Shown: positions 38,080 through 49,707 of the stretch, piece after piece | How positions within the stretch are numbered: the first letter of the stretch is position 1 | Layout: each line of letters opens with the position of its first letter | Assembly (NCBI GenBank): GCA_016235045.1 | Contig: JACRME010000022.1 | Location: forward strand, 43,481 to 107,480 | Direction: 5' to 3' | DNA from: Nitrosomonadales bacterium | GTDB taxonomy: Bacteria > Pseudomonadota > Gammaproteobacteria > Burkholderiales > Gallionellaceae | DNA: 64,000 bases | The notes under the pieces: model-generated | The model's database searches: none | What the model was told of the DNA's origin: nothing | What the model saw: the letters and a program-made list of their open reading frames with translations, nothing else | Position numbers and translations under genes: made by a program

Positions 38080-38149
38080 GGATTTTGGATTTAGGATTTG
38101 CAGGGGGGTGTTCGTGCAAAATCCAAATTCCCAGTTCCCAAATCCTGCC
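38080..38149. repeat. Inverted heptad-type repeat between ftsZ and lpxC
   Basis: Left arm GGCAGGAATTCGGATTTTGG... (from 38080) and right arm ...CCCAAATCCTGCC (to 38149) are imperfectly complementary and made of GGATTTn units. It is the same type as the repeat inside murB. Confidence 0.75.
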
Positions 38150-38196
38150 TTTGGGCTATGTTAAACTCGGTACCTGATTAGTCAGGTAATGCGGAA

Positions 38197-39108
38197 ATGG
38201 TCAAGCAGCGCACATTGAAGACGACAGTGCAGGCGACGGGTGTCGGTCTGCATACCGGCGAGAAGGTCTATCTGACCTTGCGTCCGGCCGCCATCGACAG
38301 CGGCATCGTGTTTCGTCGCGTCGACCTTGCGCCTTCCGCGGACATTCGCGCCGAAGCGCATGCGGTCAACGACACGCGTCTTTCCACCTGTCTGGAGGCG
38401 AACGGCGCGCGCGTGGCGACCGTGGAGCACCTGATGTCGGCCTTGGCCGGATTGGGAATCGACAACGCCATCGTCGAACTGACCAGCCCGGAACTGCCCA
38501 TCATGGACGGCAGCGCGGGTACGTTCATATTCTTGCTGCAATCGGCGGGTATCGTCGAACAGGCAGCAGCCAAGAAATTTATCCGTATCAAGAAAGTGGT
38601 GGAAGTAAAGGACGGCGACAAATGGGTGCGCTTCGATCCTTACAACGGCTACAAGTTGAATTTCACCATCAATTTTGCCCACCCGGTATTTGCCAATACC
38701 AAACAGGATGTCACGGTCGACCTGGGTACGCATTCTTATATAAAGGAAGTGAGCCGCGCCCGCACCTTCGGTTTCATGCAGGAAGTCGAATACATGCGCT
38801 CGCAGGGCCTGGCGCTGGGGGGCAGCCTGGATAACGCCATCGTGATGGACGAATATCGCGTCATCAACCCGGACGGACTGCGTTTCGAGGACGAATTCGT
38901 CAAACACAAGGTGCTGGATGCCATCGGCGACCTGTACCTGCTGGGCCACCCGCTGATCGGCGCCTTCTCCGGCCATAAATCCGGCCATGCCCTGAATAAC
39001 GCCCTGTGCCGGGCCTTGCTGGCCGACGAAACGGCTTGGGAGTTCACCACGTTCGAAAAGCCGGAAGAAGCGCCCGATTTCCTGCGCTTGCAGTTACAGG
39101 TGGCTTAA
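38197..39108 (+). CDS. lpxC: UDP-3-O-acyl-N-acetylglucosamine deacetylase
   Basis: Zinc enzyme that commits UDP-GlcNAc to lipid A synthesis. The 303 residues show [21 protein letters not shown] (4-24), the zinc ligand H78 in [34 protein letters not shown] near 232-248 with the other histidine and aspartate ligands, and [11 protein letters not shown] near 258. Length typical. Its position after ftsZ is the usual one. Confidence 0.98.
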   Translation: MVKQRTLKTTVQATGVGLHTGEKVYLTLRPAAIDSGIVFRRVDLAPSADIRAEAHAVNDTRLSTCLEANGARVATVEHLMSALAGLGIDNAIVELTSPELPIMDGSAGTFIFLLQSAGIVEQAAAKKFIRIKKVVEVKDGDKWVRFDPYNGYKLNFTINFAHPVFANTKQDVTVDLGTHSYIKEVSRARTFGFMQEVEYMRSQGLALGGSLDNAIVMDEYRVINPDGLRFEDEFVKHKVLDAIGDLYLLGHPLIGAFSGHKSGHALNNALCRALLADETAWEFTTFEKPEEAPDFLRLQLQVA

Positions 39109-39120
39109 TCAGGTCTGGCG

Positions 39121-39312
39121 ATGCTAATCCGCCTCGCCCTGCTGATTTCCGTTCTGCTGATCGCGGCCTCCTCCGTCCTGTTTCTGCTGACCCGGGATCC
39201 GCGGTATTCGCGCTTTGCCTGGCAAGTTGCGCGCTTTATCGTTTATGTGCTGCTTATTTTTGGGGTGTTATACCTGCTCGAGCGCTTCGGACTGGTCGCC
39301 TGGCTGGTGTAG
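39121..39312 (+). CDS. Small two-helix membrane protein
   Basis: A 63-residue protein with two hydrophobic helices (about 3-24 and 38-60) joined by a basic loop, TRDPRYSRFAWQVAR. Unknown function. It starts 12 bases after the lpxC stop and ends just before the convergent dciA-like gene, a position where betaproteobacteria often carry a short hydrophobic protein. The start context is weak. Confidence 0.65.
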   Translation: MLIRLALLISVLLIAASSVLFLLTRDPRYSRFAWQVARFIVYVLLIFGVLYLLERFGLVAWLV

Positions 39313-39320
39313 TTCAGCCA

Positions 39321-39740
39321 CTAAGATCGTCTGCTCAGGCGGCGTAACGCGGTTTTGAGCGGAGAATCGGGCAGATTCCCGCCCAGTTCGTTCAGTGCAT
39401 CCTGCGCCGCTTTTCCCAGGATGCGAGGCTCGGACAAGGCGACAGACGGCGGGGTGGAGACTTGCACCTTGATTTGAATTCCAGTAATCTCGCATCCCCT
39501 TGCTTGGAAAAGGGAAATAAGCTCGGTGGTCATCTGGCGCAATTTGGCAGCGACTGCGCCATTACTTGCGGCAATGACTAGCGTTTGCCGATCCAGCCGC
39601 AGTACCTGGCTGTTCCGGGCGAGGCCGGGCGGGGAGATGGATTCGTAGTGGCGCTGCAGGGCCGTGAGTTGCTCAGCTTTGCTCGAAAGTTGCCGTAGTT
39701 CTTGATTGGAGGCCAAAAAGGCTTTCAGACGATGCGGCAC
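39321..39740 (-). CDS. dciA: DUF721 / DciA-like protein
   Basis: A 139-residue basic protein of the DUF721 family, which includes DciA, the loader of the replicative helicase DnaB in most bacteria lacking DnaC. The family region QVLRLDRQTLVIAASNGAVAAKLRQMTTELISLF lies near 44-78 and is preceded by a basic N-terminus, as in DciA. GTG at 39740 is the only in-frame start; no clear ribosome binding site. Divergent from the M23 peptidase and convergent with the small membrane protein. The name follows family membership; it has not been shown here. Confidence 0.75.
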   Translation of the reverse strand: MPHRLKAFLASNQELRQLSSKAEQLTALQRHYESISPPGLARNSQVLRLDRQTLVIAASNGAVAAKLRQMTTELISLFQARGCEITGIQIKVQVSTPPSVALSEPRILGKAAQDALNELGGNLPDSPLKTALRRLSRRS

Positions 39741-39776
39741 GGTGGGTTCGGGGATCGCGTCATTTAGGGGGATTGC

Positions 39777-40700
39777 ATGAATGTTATTCTAGTTTCCAAT
39801 CGCTTTGCAAAAGCTCGCAGCATTACGCTAACGGGTGTGCATCTGGCCTTGTTGGCAATGTTGGCTGCGGCGCTGTTCGTCGCGGCGGTATTCGCCGCCC
39901 AATATGCCATTGTACGTTTCCAGCCGGGGATGATGAGCAACGAACTGCGCTCCTGGATGGCCAGCGCGCAACAGGAGGAGCAGCAGAAGCAGCAGGCTTA
40001 CCTGCGCAAGAGCCTGGACACGATGGCGGTGAATCTGGGGCAGATGCAGGCGCAGTTGCTGCGGCTGGATGGTCTGGGTGCGCGTCTGGCCAAGCTGACC
40101 GGGATGAAACCGCAGGAATTTTCGTTCGACAAGCCGCCTGCACAAGGCGGTCCGTACATGCCGGTGGCGCTGAACCGGGACATTTCGCTGGCCAATATGG
40201 AAGGGCAAATGGTGGAACTGAGAACGCTGCTGAGCGACCGCAGCGACAAATTGGTGGCGCTGGAAACCCTGCTGATGCAGGACAAGCTGAGCAGGAAATT
40301 GTTGCCGTCCGTCCCCCCGATCACCACAGGCTGGTATTCGTCCAATTTCGGCTGGCGCATCGATCCGTTTACCGGGCAAAACGCCATGCACGAAGGTGTG
40401 GATTACATGATTCCGGAAGGAACCTCGATCCACGCCTCGGCCGGGGGGGTGGTGGTGTATGCGGACGCCCATCCGCAGTATGGTAATATGGTCGAGATCG
40501 ATCACGGCAACCAGGTCATTACGCGTTATGCGCATGCCTCAAGGCTGATGGTCAAGGTTGGGCAGATGGTGAGACGCGGTCAGGAGATTGCACTTTCCGG
40601 CAGCACAGGCCGCTCCACCGGTCCGCACCTGCACTTCGAAGTGAGGTACAAGGGCCTCGCCCAAAACCCGGTTCGCTTCCTGGAAAAAGCCAGTAGTTAA
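39777..40700 (+). CDS. M23-family murein endopeptidase, membrane anchored
   Basis: LytM/lysostaphin-type zinc peptidase that cuts peptidoglycan cross-bridges in the periplasm. The 307 residues have an N-terminal transmembrane helix near 20-42, a coiled-coil stretch rich in Q (61-85 and 135-165) and the C-terminal M23 domain. Zinc and catalytic residues are complete: H205 and D209 in HEGVDYM and H284-x-H286 in GPHLHFEV, so it is an active enzyme rather than an EnvC-like activator. Located upstream of secA as in many betaproteobacteria. A terminator follows. Confidence 0.92.
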   Translation: MNVILVSNRFAKARSITLTGVHLALLAMLAAALFVAAVFAAQYAIVRFQPGMMSNELRSWMASAQQEEQQKQQAYLRKSLDTMAVNLGQMQAQLLRLDGLGARLAKLTGMKPQEFSFDKPPAQGGPYMPVALNRDISLANMEGQMVELRTLLSDRSDKLVALETLLMQDKLSRKLLPSVPPITTGWYSSNFGWRIDPFTGQNAMHEGVDYMIPEGTSIHASAGGVVVYADAHPQYGNMVEIDHGNQVITRYAHASRLMVKVGQMVRRGQEIALSGSTGRSTGPHLHFEVRYKGLAQNPVRFLEKASS

Positions 40701-40717
40701 TCGCACAGGTTTTGCAG

Positions 40718-40747
40718 AAGGGTGAGGTGCGTGCCTCACCCTTTTTT
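40718..40747 (+). terminator. Rho-independent terminator after the M23 peptidase gene
   Basis: Stem AAGGGTGAGG/CCTCACCCTT with loop TGCGTG, followed by TTTTTATTT. It separates the peptidase from secA, which must have its own promoter or depend on read-through. Confidence 0.9.
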
Positions 40748-40782
40748 ATTTGTCCGTAAGCAGTAAAGAAGAAAATAACAGC

Positions 40783-43497
<2,715 letters not shown>

Positions 43498-43524
43498 CCA
43501 TAACAAACTTGGGGAGATAACAAG

Positions 43525-44019
43525 ATGACAGATAGCCTGATACTGGAAACTTTGAACAACTCAACCTTGACCGAAGAGTTGCGCGATGCCGAGATCGAAA
43601 CACTGGGACGGCTGTTCGAGATCAAGGAATTCAAGAAAGGCGAGAGCCTGCTGCGTCCGGGCGAAGAGCGCCTGAAAAACTCCCTGATCGTCCTGGCCAG
43701 CGGCGAAGTCGAAGCGACCGTGACGCTGGGCGGCGAACAGGCCACATTGCACCTGCTGCAGCCGGGCGACCTGGCCGGAATCATCACTTTTGCGGGCGGC
43801 AACGTGTCGCAAATCAGCGCCACCGTGATTGCCAACACCGATTGCAAGGTATTGCTGCTGGAGCGCTCCAAGTTTGAGTCGCTGTTGAATACCCAGCCCG
43901 CCATCGTGTACTACGTGATGCGCGGCATCGTGCGCCACACCCACGGCATCGTGCGCCGCATGAATGCCCAGTCGGTCGAGATGAGCAACTACATCTACAG
44001 GACACAAGGTCGTTTCTAA
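43525..44019 (+). CDS. Single-domain cyclic-nucleotide-binding (CAP_ED) protein
   Basis: A 164-residue soluble protein containing one cupin-like cyclic-nucleotide-binding domain: FEIKEFKKGESLLRPGEE near 31-48, LIVLASGEVEAT near 54-65 and LLQPGDLAGIITFAGG near 77-92. There is no helix-turn-helix after it, only a C-terminal helix rich in R and M, so it is not a complete Crp/Fnr regulator. The phosphate-binding cassette of true cAMP binders (RGE.a..) is not clear. It lies between secA and argJ with a GGGGAGATAACAAG ribosome binding site. Ligand and partner unknown. Confidence 0.8.
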   Translation: MTDSLILETLNNSTLTEELRDAEIETLGRLFEIKEFKKGESLLRPGEERLKNSLIVLASGEVEATVTLGGEQATLHLLQPGDLAGIITFAGGNVSQISATVIANTDCKVLLLERSKFESLLNTQPAIVYYVMRGIVRHTHGIVRRMNAQSVEMSNYIYRTQGRF

Positions 44020-44029
44020 AGGAAGTTAA

Positions 44030-45247
44030 ATGCCGGTGAATTTATCCACGCCCGTCGCGGCACAACTGTTGCCCGTTGCGGGCGTTTCTTTGGGCACGGC
44101 GGAAGCGGGCATCAAGCGCGCCGACCGCAAGGACCTGCTGGTCATCAAGTGCGATGAGGGAGCAACTGTCGTGGGCGTGTTCACCACCAACCGCTTCTGC
44201 GCCGCACCCGTTACCGTTGCAAAGGAACACCTCGCTGCAGGCAAAGGCATTCGCGCGCTGGTGGTCAACACCGGCAACGCCAATGCCGGCACTGGCGAGC
44301 AGGGCATGAATGCCGCGCGCACCACCTGCGCCGAACTGGCGAAACTGCTGGGCTGTACACCGCAGCAGGTGCTGCCGTATTCCACCGGCGTGATCATGGA
44401 ACCGCTGCCGGTCGACAAGATCGTCGCGGGCCTGCCGCAGGCCATTGCCAACCTGAAAGCCGACAACTGGTTCGACGCCGCGCACGCCATCATGACCACC
44501 GACATCGTCGCCAAGGCCGTGACCAGGCAAGTGCAGATCGGCGGCAAGACCGTCACCGTCACCGGCATGTCGAAAGGCTCCGGCATGATCCATCCCAACA
44601 TGGCCACCATGCTGGGCTATATCGCCACCGATGCGGCCATCGCGCAGCCGCTGCTGCAACAGATGGTGAGCGAAGCCGCTAACCGTTCATTCAACTGCAT
44701 CAGCGTGGACGGCGACACCTCCACCAACGACGCGATGATGCTCATTGCCACCGGCAGGAGCGGCGCAACCATCGACGCCGCGAACCGTGCCATGATGCAG
44801 GCTGTCGTCACGGAAGTGGCGACCCTGCTGGCGCAGGCCATCGTGCGCGACGGCGAAGGCGCGACCAAGTTCATCACGATCAGGGTCGAAAGCGGCAAGG
44901 ATGAGGCCGAGTGCAGGAAAATAGGCTATGCCATTGCGCACTCGCCTTTGGTCAAAACCGCGTTCTTCGCCTCCGATCCCAACCTCGGGCGCATCCTCGC
45001 TGCCATCGGTTATGCGGGGATCGCCGATCTGGATGTCGGGAAACTGAAGGTGTATCTGGACGACGTGCTGGTGGCAGAATACGGCGGACGGGCGGCAAGC
45101 TATCAGGAAGAAGACGGCCAGCGCGTGATGAAGCAGAGCGACATCTCCATCCGTGTGGTGCTGAATCGCGGTGCGGCGAATGCGACGTTGTGGACGTGCG
45201 ATTTTTCCTATGACTATGTGAAGATCAACGCGAGTTACAGAAGCTGA
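44030..45247 (+). CDS. argJ: Glutamate N-acetyltransferase / amino-acid acetyltransferase
   Basis: Bifunctional ornithine acetyltransferase that recycles the acetyl group in arginine synthesis. The 405-residue precursor self-cleaves into two chains at Ala192-Thr193 in [15 protein letters not shown]; the threonine is the nucleophile. [14 protein letters not shown] near 79-92, [18 protein letters not shown] near 224-241 and [15 protein letters not shown] near 317-331 are family motifs. It ends without a terminator and is followed by an inverted repeat. The next gene is unrelated. Confidence 0.97.
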   Translation: MPVNLSTPVAAQLLPVAGVSLGTAEAGIKRADRKDLLVIKCDEGATVVGVFTTNRFCAAPVTVAKEHLAAGKGIRALVVNTGNANAGTGEQGMNAARTTCAELAKLLGCTPQQVLPYSTGVIMEPLPVDKIVAGLPQAIANLKADNWFDAAHAIMTTDIVAKAVTRQVQIGGKTVTVTGMSKGSGMIHPNMATMLGYIATDAAIAQPLLQQMVSEAANRSFNCISVDGDTSTNDAMMLIATGRSGATIDAANRAMMQAVVTEVATLLAQAIVRDGEGATKFITIRVESGKDEAECRKIGYAIAHSPLVKTAFFASDPNLGRILAAIGYAGIADLDVGKLKVYLDDVLVAEYGGRAASYQEEDGQRVMKQSDISIRVVLNRGAANATLWTCDFSYDYVKINASYRS

Positions 45248-45254
45248 AACCGTG

Positions 45255-45380
45255 TGTCCGCAGATTACACAGATTGACGCAGATTAAGGGTGTGCGAAGC
45301 AACTTAAGCCGCAAGAGAGTTGAGATATCTTCCACCGGTTTTGTGCTTTAATCTGCGAGAATCTGTGTAATCTGCGGACA
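45255..45380. repeat. Inverted repeat of ACACAGATTGACGCAGATTA type (family C)
   Basis: Arms 45255-45287 and 45348-45380 are nearly complementary (ends TGTCCGCAGATTACACAGAT and ATCTGTGTAATCTGCGGACA), separated by about 60 bases. It fills the gap between argJ and the DUF815 ATPase. No gene inside. Confidence 0.8.
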
Positions 45381-45395
45381 AAAAGGTTTTGCATC

Positions 45396-46259
45396 ATGGA
45401 TAAACTCGACCACTTCCTCTCCCGCGCCGAAGCCCTGCTCTCCCGTCTGGAAAACATCCTTCCCGGCGCGCAGCCGCAAGCGCCAGACTGGCAGGGCGCT
45501 GCCGCCTTTCGCTGGGACCACCAGCAACGCAGGCTGCATCCCGTTCTGAACTTCCAGCGCATCGCGCTTTCCGACCTGCTCGGCATCGACGACCAGAAAC
45601 TGCGCATCCAACAGAACACGCTGCAATTCGTGCGCGGCGGCACGGCAAACAACGTGCTGCTCTCCGGTGCGCGCGGAACGGGCAAGTCGTCGCTGGTCAA
45701 AGCGCTGCTGAACGAATACGCGGCACAGGGCCTGCGCGTGATCCAGATCGACAAGCAGGGGCTGATCGACCTGTCGCATATCGTAGGCTTGGTGCAGGGA
45801 CGCGCCGAGCGCTTCATCCTGTATTGCGACGACCTTTCCTTCAATGCGGACGAGCCCGGCTACCAGTCGCTCAAGGCGGCGCTGGACGGCGATCTGGTGG
45901 CGTTCTCCGACAATTTGCTCATCTATGCGACCTCCAACCGGCGGCACTTGATGCCGCAGTCCATGCAGGACAATCTCGCCACCAAATATGTGGGCGATGA
46001 GGTGCATCCGGCGGAAAGCGTGGAGGAAAAGGTGTCGCTGTCCGAGCGCTTTGGGCTGTGGCTATCCTTCTATCCGTTCACGCAGGATGAATACCTGGCG
46101 GTGGCGGCACATTGGCTGGCGCATCACGGCTGGCAGCAAGGCATGACCGATGAGGTGCGCACGGCGGCTTTGCAATGGTCGCTGATGCGGGGCTCGCGCA
46201 GCGGGCGGGTGGCGGGACAGTTTGCGCGGGACTGGTGCGGGCGTCATGCCGAAAGATAA
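45396..46259 (+). CDS. DUF815-family AAA+ ATPase
   Basis: A 287-residue cytosolic P-loop ATPase of the DUF815 family. Walker A is GARGTGKSSLVKALLNEYA (91-109), Walker B FILYCDDLSFNADE near 142-155, and sensor-like YATSNRRHLMPQSM near 181-194; ERFGLWLSFYPFTQDEYL near 216 is a family motif. The substrate is unknown. The Nudix-ThiE gene starts within its 3' end (14-base overlap), an arrangement common in betaproteobacteria, so the two are translationally coupled. Confidence 0.88.
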   Translation: MDKLDHFLSRAEALLSRLENILPGAQPQAPDWQGAAAFRWDHQQRRLHPVLNFQRIALSDLLGIDDQKLRIQQNTLQFVRGGTANNVLLSGARGTGKSSLVKALLNEYAAQGLRVIQIDKQGLIDLSHIVGLVQGRAERFILYCDDLSFNADEPGYQSLKAALDGDLVAFSDNLLIYATSNRRHLMPQSMQDNLATKYVGDEVHPAESVEEKVSLSERFGLWLSFYPFTQDEYLAVAAHWLAHHGWQQGMTDEVRTAALQWSLMRGSRSGRVAGQFARDWCGRHAER

Positions 46260-47184
46260 ATACGTTGAAGTTTCCGCTGCCGTGCTGCAGCGCGAAGACG
46301 GCTCTTTCCTGCTTGCACAGCGTCCGGCCGGCAAGATCTGGGCAGGGTATTGGGAATTCCCCGGCGGCAAGATCGAACCGGGCGAAACAGCGTTGCATGC
46401 GCTGGTGCGCGAGCTGAAGGAAGAACTCGGCATCACCGTCCAGTCCGCCTACCCCTGGCTCACCCGCGTCTTTACCTATCCGCACGCCACGGTGCGCCTG
46501 AATTTCTTCCGTGTGACGGCCTGGGCTGGCGAGTTGCATCCGCATGAAGGCCAGCAATTTTCCTGGCAGTATCCGGCCCAGGTCGCCGTCAATCCCGTCC
46601 TCCCCGCCAATGCGCCCATCCTGCGCGCACTGCAACTGCCCGCTTTGTATGCCATCAGCAATGCTGCCGGGTTGGGGGAAGAGGAGTTCTTGAAGCGGCT
46701 GCAAGCCAGGCTGGATGCCGGGCTGCGGCTGGTTCAGTTGCGGGAAAAAGACCTCGCGCGCGAGGAGTTGCGGGTGCTTGCGCAGCGCGTGGTGGCGCTG
46801 GCGCATGCACGCGCGGCGAGGGTGTTGCTCAACGGCGATGTGGCGCTGGCGCAGGAAGTGGGGGCAGACGGCGTGCAACTGACTTCATCCCAGCTCAAGG
46901 AATTGAAGGTACGCCCGGCAGTGGATTGGTGCGCCGCATCCTGCCACAACGCGGAAGAGTTGCGCCGGGCCGAAGCGTTGGAGTGCGATTTTGCTTTGCT
47001 CTCGCCGGTGTTGGCGACTCTGTCGCATCCGGGTGCGCCGCATCTGGGCTGGGAGAAGTTTGCCGCTATCGCGGCGGGGGCATCCATCCCGGTGTACGCC
47101 CTGGGAGGCCTGGACCGGAGTGACATGCAGGCCGCATGGCAGCACGGCGCGCACGGGATTTCCTTGTTGCGTCAGGCCTGGTGA
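46246..47184 (+). CDS. Nudix hydrolase fused to thiamine-phosphate-synthase-like domain
   Basis: A 312-residue two-domain protein. Residues 1-130 are a MutT-like Nudix domain with the complete box [18 protein letters not shown] through EELGI (40-63), expected to clean oxidised nucleotides such as 8-oxo-dGTP. Residues 135-312 have the ThiE/TenI beta-barrel fold: [69 protein letters not shown] and VYALGGL. Typical ThiE residues for pyrophosphate binding are only partly present, so thiamine synthesis is uncertain. ATG at 46246 chosen. Such fusions are known in beta- and gammaproteobacteria. Confidence 0.9.
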   Translation: MPKDKYVEVSAAVLQREDGSFLLAQRPAGKIWAGYWEFPGGKIEPGETALHALVRELKEELGITVQSAYPWLTRVFTYPHATVRLNFFRVTAWAGELHPHEGQQFSWQYPAQVAVNPVLPANAPILRALQLPALYAISNAAGLGEEEFLKRLQARLDAGLRLVQLREKDLAREELRVLAQRVVALAHARAARVLLNGDVALAQEVGADGVQLTSSQLKELKVRPAVDWCAASCHNAEELRRAEALECDFALLSPVLATLSHPGAPHLGWEKFAAIAAGASIPVYALGGLDRSDMQAAWQHGAHGISLLRQAW

Positions 47185-47357
47185 TCAGGCTCGATAGAAT
47201 CCTGCTCGCGCTGTTCGACGCGGTATTCCTCGTTTGCCCACTTGCCCAGATCGATGAGTTTGCAGCGTTCGCTGCAGAACGGGCGAAATCGGTTGTTGGT
47301 ATCCCATACCATTTCCTTGCCGCACTGCGGGCAATTGACGACGGGCAGCTTGCTCAT
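47172..47357 (-). CDS. yacG: DNA gyrase inhibitor YacG
   Basis: A 61-residue zinc protein that binds GyrB and inhibits gyrase. The four zinc ligands C9, C12, C28 and C32 lie in [11 protein letters not shown] and [21 protein letters not shown], the full YacG signature. Its ATG overlaps the zapD stop by four bases. The gene is convergent with the Nudix-ThiE gene, with the ends overlapping by a few bases. Confidence 0.94.
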   Translation of the reverse strand: MSKLPVVNCPQCGKEMVWDTNNRFRPFCSERCKLIDLGKWANEEYRVEQREQDSIEPDHQA

Positions 47358-48112
47358 TGCAGGGAACAGAAAGTCAGGTCGAAGGCGACATCCTGATCGA
47401 AGAGCGTGGTCTTGGCCGTGTATTTTGCTTCGACGAAGCGGATGTTGAGCGCGTATTTGTTGGCGCTGATTTCGGGAATGCAGGGGAGTTCAGAATCGAG
47501 CGTGATGCGCAATAGCTGCGCAACGCGCCCGCCCTGCATTTGCTGGAAACTGCCGTGGAAGGCGGTGAAGTGGTGCACCTTGCCGTTTTCGCGCAGCAAT
47601 TTGAGCAGGATGGTAATGCCATCGCGCAGCGGCAGCATGGGACCAATCCAGCCTTCAAGAATTGCGCGGCGATGTTCGGCGCTCTGATGCTGCCAGTAAT
47701 GATAGGAGGGGAGATCGAATTCGCACACGCCGCCGGGAATGCAGGCACGCTGCTTGATGGCCATCAACCATTCGTCGTCGCGCAAATACTGGCCGATCTT
47801 GCCGCTCATGGCCAGAAGCCGGGTACTGGCTCTTTCGATCTCGACGAGTACGGCATCCAGGGCGTCTTCCAGAATTTCGGGGTTGTTATGCAGCGCGCTC
47901 AGGACTTTCTTCTGGCGTTCCAGTTCCTGCAACAGGTCGGACTTGAGGTCCGCACGGCATGCAACTTCGAGAATTTCGAACAGCACGCCCAGGGCGGCAT
48001 GATGATCCGGGCTTTCGTCGCTTTCGATGAAGCGGACGATGCGGAAGAAGAGATCCTCCAGCCGCAGCATGGTGCGAACTCGTTCGTTGAGAGGAAACTC
48101 GTAACTGATCAC
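47354..48112 (-). CDS. zapD: Cell division protein ZapD
   Basis: Cytosolic FtsZ-binding protein (DUF1342) that bundles FtsZ filaments. The 252 residues show the family pattern: [17 protein letters not shown] (6-22), [25 protein letters not shown] near 46-70, and the C-terminal beta domain with [19 protein letters not shown] near 195. Start GTG at 48112, no better start in frame. Gene order coaE-zapD-yacG is conserved in proteobacteria and points to one operon with pilD. Confidence 0.95.
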   Translation of the reverse strand: MISYEFPLNERVRTMLRLEDLFFRIVRFIESDESPDHHAALGVLFEILEVACRADLKSDLLQELERQKKVLSALHNNPEILEDALDAVLVEIERASTRLLAMSGKIGQYLRDDEWLMAIKQRACIPGGVCEFDLPSYHYWQHQSAEHRRAILEGWIGPMLPLRDGITILLKLLRENGKVHHFTAFHGSFQQMQGGRVAQLLRITLDSELPCIPEISANKYALNIRFVEAKYTAKTTLFDQDVAFDLTFCSLQ

Positions 48113-48173
48113 AATCGCCTGCAGGGGACGGGATTTTTTGGATGCGAAAGGTTATAGGCAGTGCTGCATATCG

Positions 48174-48785
48174 TCAATCGCTTTCCGCCGCCAATACCGA
48201 TAAACGGCGGTGAATTCCGACAATCTGCGTTTTCAGGTCGTCCAGGCTGCCATTATTCTCGATAACTTCATCCGCCAACCTCAGCCGCTCCGAGCGGCTG
48301 ATCTGCTGGGCCATGATCGCCCGTACCGAGGCCTCATCCAGCCTGCTGCGCAAAAGCGTACGGGATATCTGGGTTTCCTCGGGACAATCCACGGTGATTA
48401 CACGATGCAACCAGTCGGAATAACGGCTGCTTTCGAACAGCAGAGGAACCACAATCAGGCTGTAGGGGGCGTTAGTGGCGGAAGCCGCCAATTTCCTGGT
48501 CTGGGCAAGGATAAGGGGGTGCAGGATGGCTTCCAGCCTCTTTTTCTGGAGGGCGTCCTGAAAAACGAGTTCACGCATCCTGGTGCGATCCAGCGCGCCC
48601 TGGGGATCGATCAGCTGCTCGCCGAACGCCTCGCGGATTGCCGGAATGGCCGCACCGTTCGCTTGAGTCAATTGGTGGGAAATAAGGTCGGTATCGATGA
48701 TGCGCACGCCGAGCGAGGCGAAAATATCCGCGACGGTACTCTTGCCGCTGCCGATGCCGCCTGTCAGTCCAACCAGATAGCTCAC
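48174..48785 (-). CDS. coaE: Dephospho-CoA kinase
   Basis: Last step of coenzyme A synthesis, phosphorylating the 3' hydroxyl of dephospho-CoA. The 203 residues have the P-loop VGLTGGIGSGKST (5-17), IIDTDLISHQL near 30-40 and VVPLLFESSRYSDWLHRVITVDCPEETQ near 115-142. The GTG at 48785 overlaps the pilD stop as GTGA, so translation is coupled. A longer frame extending into pilD is only an antisense-of-frame artefact. Confidence 0.96.
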   Translation of the reverse strand: MSYLVGLTGGIGSGKSTVADIFASLGVRIIDTDLISHQLTQANGAAIPAIREAFGEQLIDPQGALDRTRMRELVFQDALQKKRLEAILHPLILAQTRKLAASATNAPYSLIVVPLLFESSRYSDWLHRVITVDCPEETQISRTLLRSRLDEASVRAIMAQQISRSERLRLADEVIENNGSLDDLKTQIVGIHRRLSVLAAESD

Positions 48786-49642
48786 GGAGCCAGAAGCTGC
48801 AGATAGTTTTGCGTCAGCGTCTGCCCCCAGAACAGTGCGATCAGCCCGCCGCCGGCGAGATAAGGCCCGAACGGAATGGGGATGTTGCGGCCGTGTTTGG
48901 TAAATACAATGAGGGCAATGCCGACCACCGCGCCAACCAGCGACGAAAGCAGGATGACCAGCGGCAGCATCTGCCACCCCAGCCACGCGCCAATCGCCGC
49001 CAGCAGCTTGAAGTCGCCGAAGCCCATGCCCTCCTTGCCGGTGGCAAGCTTGAATGCCCAATACACGCTCCACAGCACAAGATAGCCTGCAACCGCACCG
49101 ATTACCGCATTTGGCAACGAGGTGTAAGCGCCATTGAGATTGAGCAGCAAACCCAGCCAGAGCAAAGGCAGGGTGATGTCGTCCGGTAGCAACTGGGTGT
49201 CGAAGTCGATGAAAGTGAGGGCGATCATCGCCCAGCCAAACGCGATGGCTGCAATTCCCGCCATGCCGAAGCCGAAATGCCCCGCGGCGTAGGCGCTCAG
49301 CACCCCGGTAATTGCCTCGACGATGGGGTAGCGGGGCGAGATGGCAGCACCGCAACCTTTGCACCTGCCGCGCAGGAACAGATAACTCAGCAGCGGGATG
49401 TTCTCGACGGCGCCAATGGCGTGACCGCAGTGGGGGCAGGCGGAGCGCGGAACCAGCAGGTTGTAGCGCGGGGCGGGTTCGGGCGATTGTCCGTTCAGTT
49501 CGGCGCATTGCTGACGCCAATCGCGCTCCATCATTTTGGGCAGGCGGTGGATGACGACGTTGAGAAAACTGCCGACCATTAGCCCGAGTACGCCGGCGAA
49601 TATCGCAAATATTGTCGGAGAGGATTGCAGCAAAAGTAGCAT
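48782..49642 (-). CDS. pilD: Type IV prepilin peptidase / N-methyltransferase
   Basis: Inner-membrane aspartyl protease that cleaves and methylates type IV prepilins and type II pseudopilins. The 286 residues have eight helices, the N-terminal methyltransferase-associated zinc site with C69-x-x-C72 and C94-x-x-C97, and the catalytic aspartates in IDFDTQLLPD (145-154) and GMGFGDFKL (D209). Located between pilC and coaE as in Pseudomonas and many betaproteobacteria. Confidence 0.96.
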   Translation of the reverse strand: MLLLLQSSPTIFAIFAGVLGLMVGSFLNVVIHRLPKMMERDWRQQCAELNGQSPEPAPRYNLLVPRSACPHCGHAIGAVENIPLLSYLFLRGRCKGCGAAISPRYPIVEAITGVLSAYAAGHFGFGMAGIAAIAFGWAMIALTFIDFDTQLLPDDITLPLLWLGLLLNLNGAYTSLPNAVIGAVAGYLVLWSVYWAFKLATGKEGMGFGDFKLLAAIGAWLGWQMLPLVILLSSLVGAVVGIALIVFTKHGRNIPIPFGPYLAGGGLIALFWGQTLTQNYLQLLAP

Positions 49643-49707
49643 TCAATTACCTGTATGTAGAAAAAAGGCGCGGACTTTGCCGCGCCGGGTTTTCGGCAAA
49701 ATAATGT

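Noticed and set aside
43501..43524. Riboswitch or attenuator before argJ, ilvA or ilvD
   Set aside because: No leader peptide with runs of regulatory codons and no known riboswitch core in the short upstream regions.
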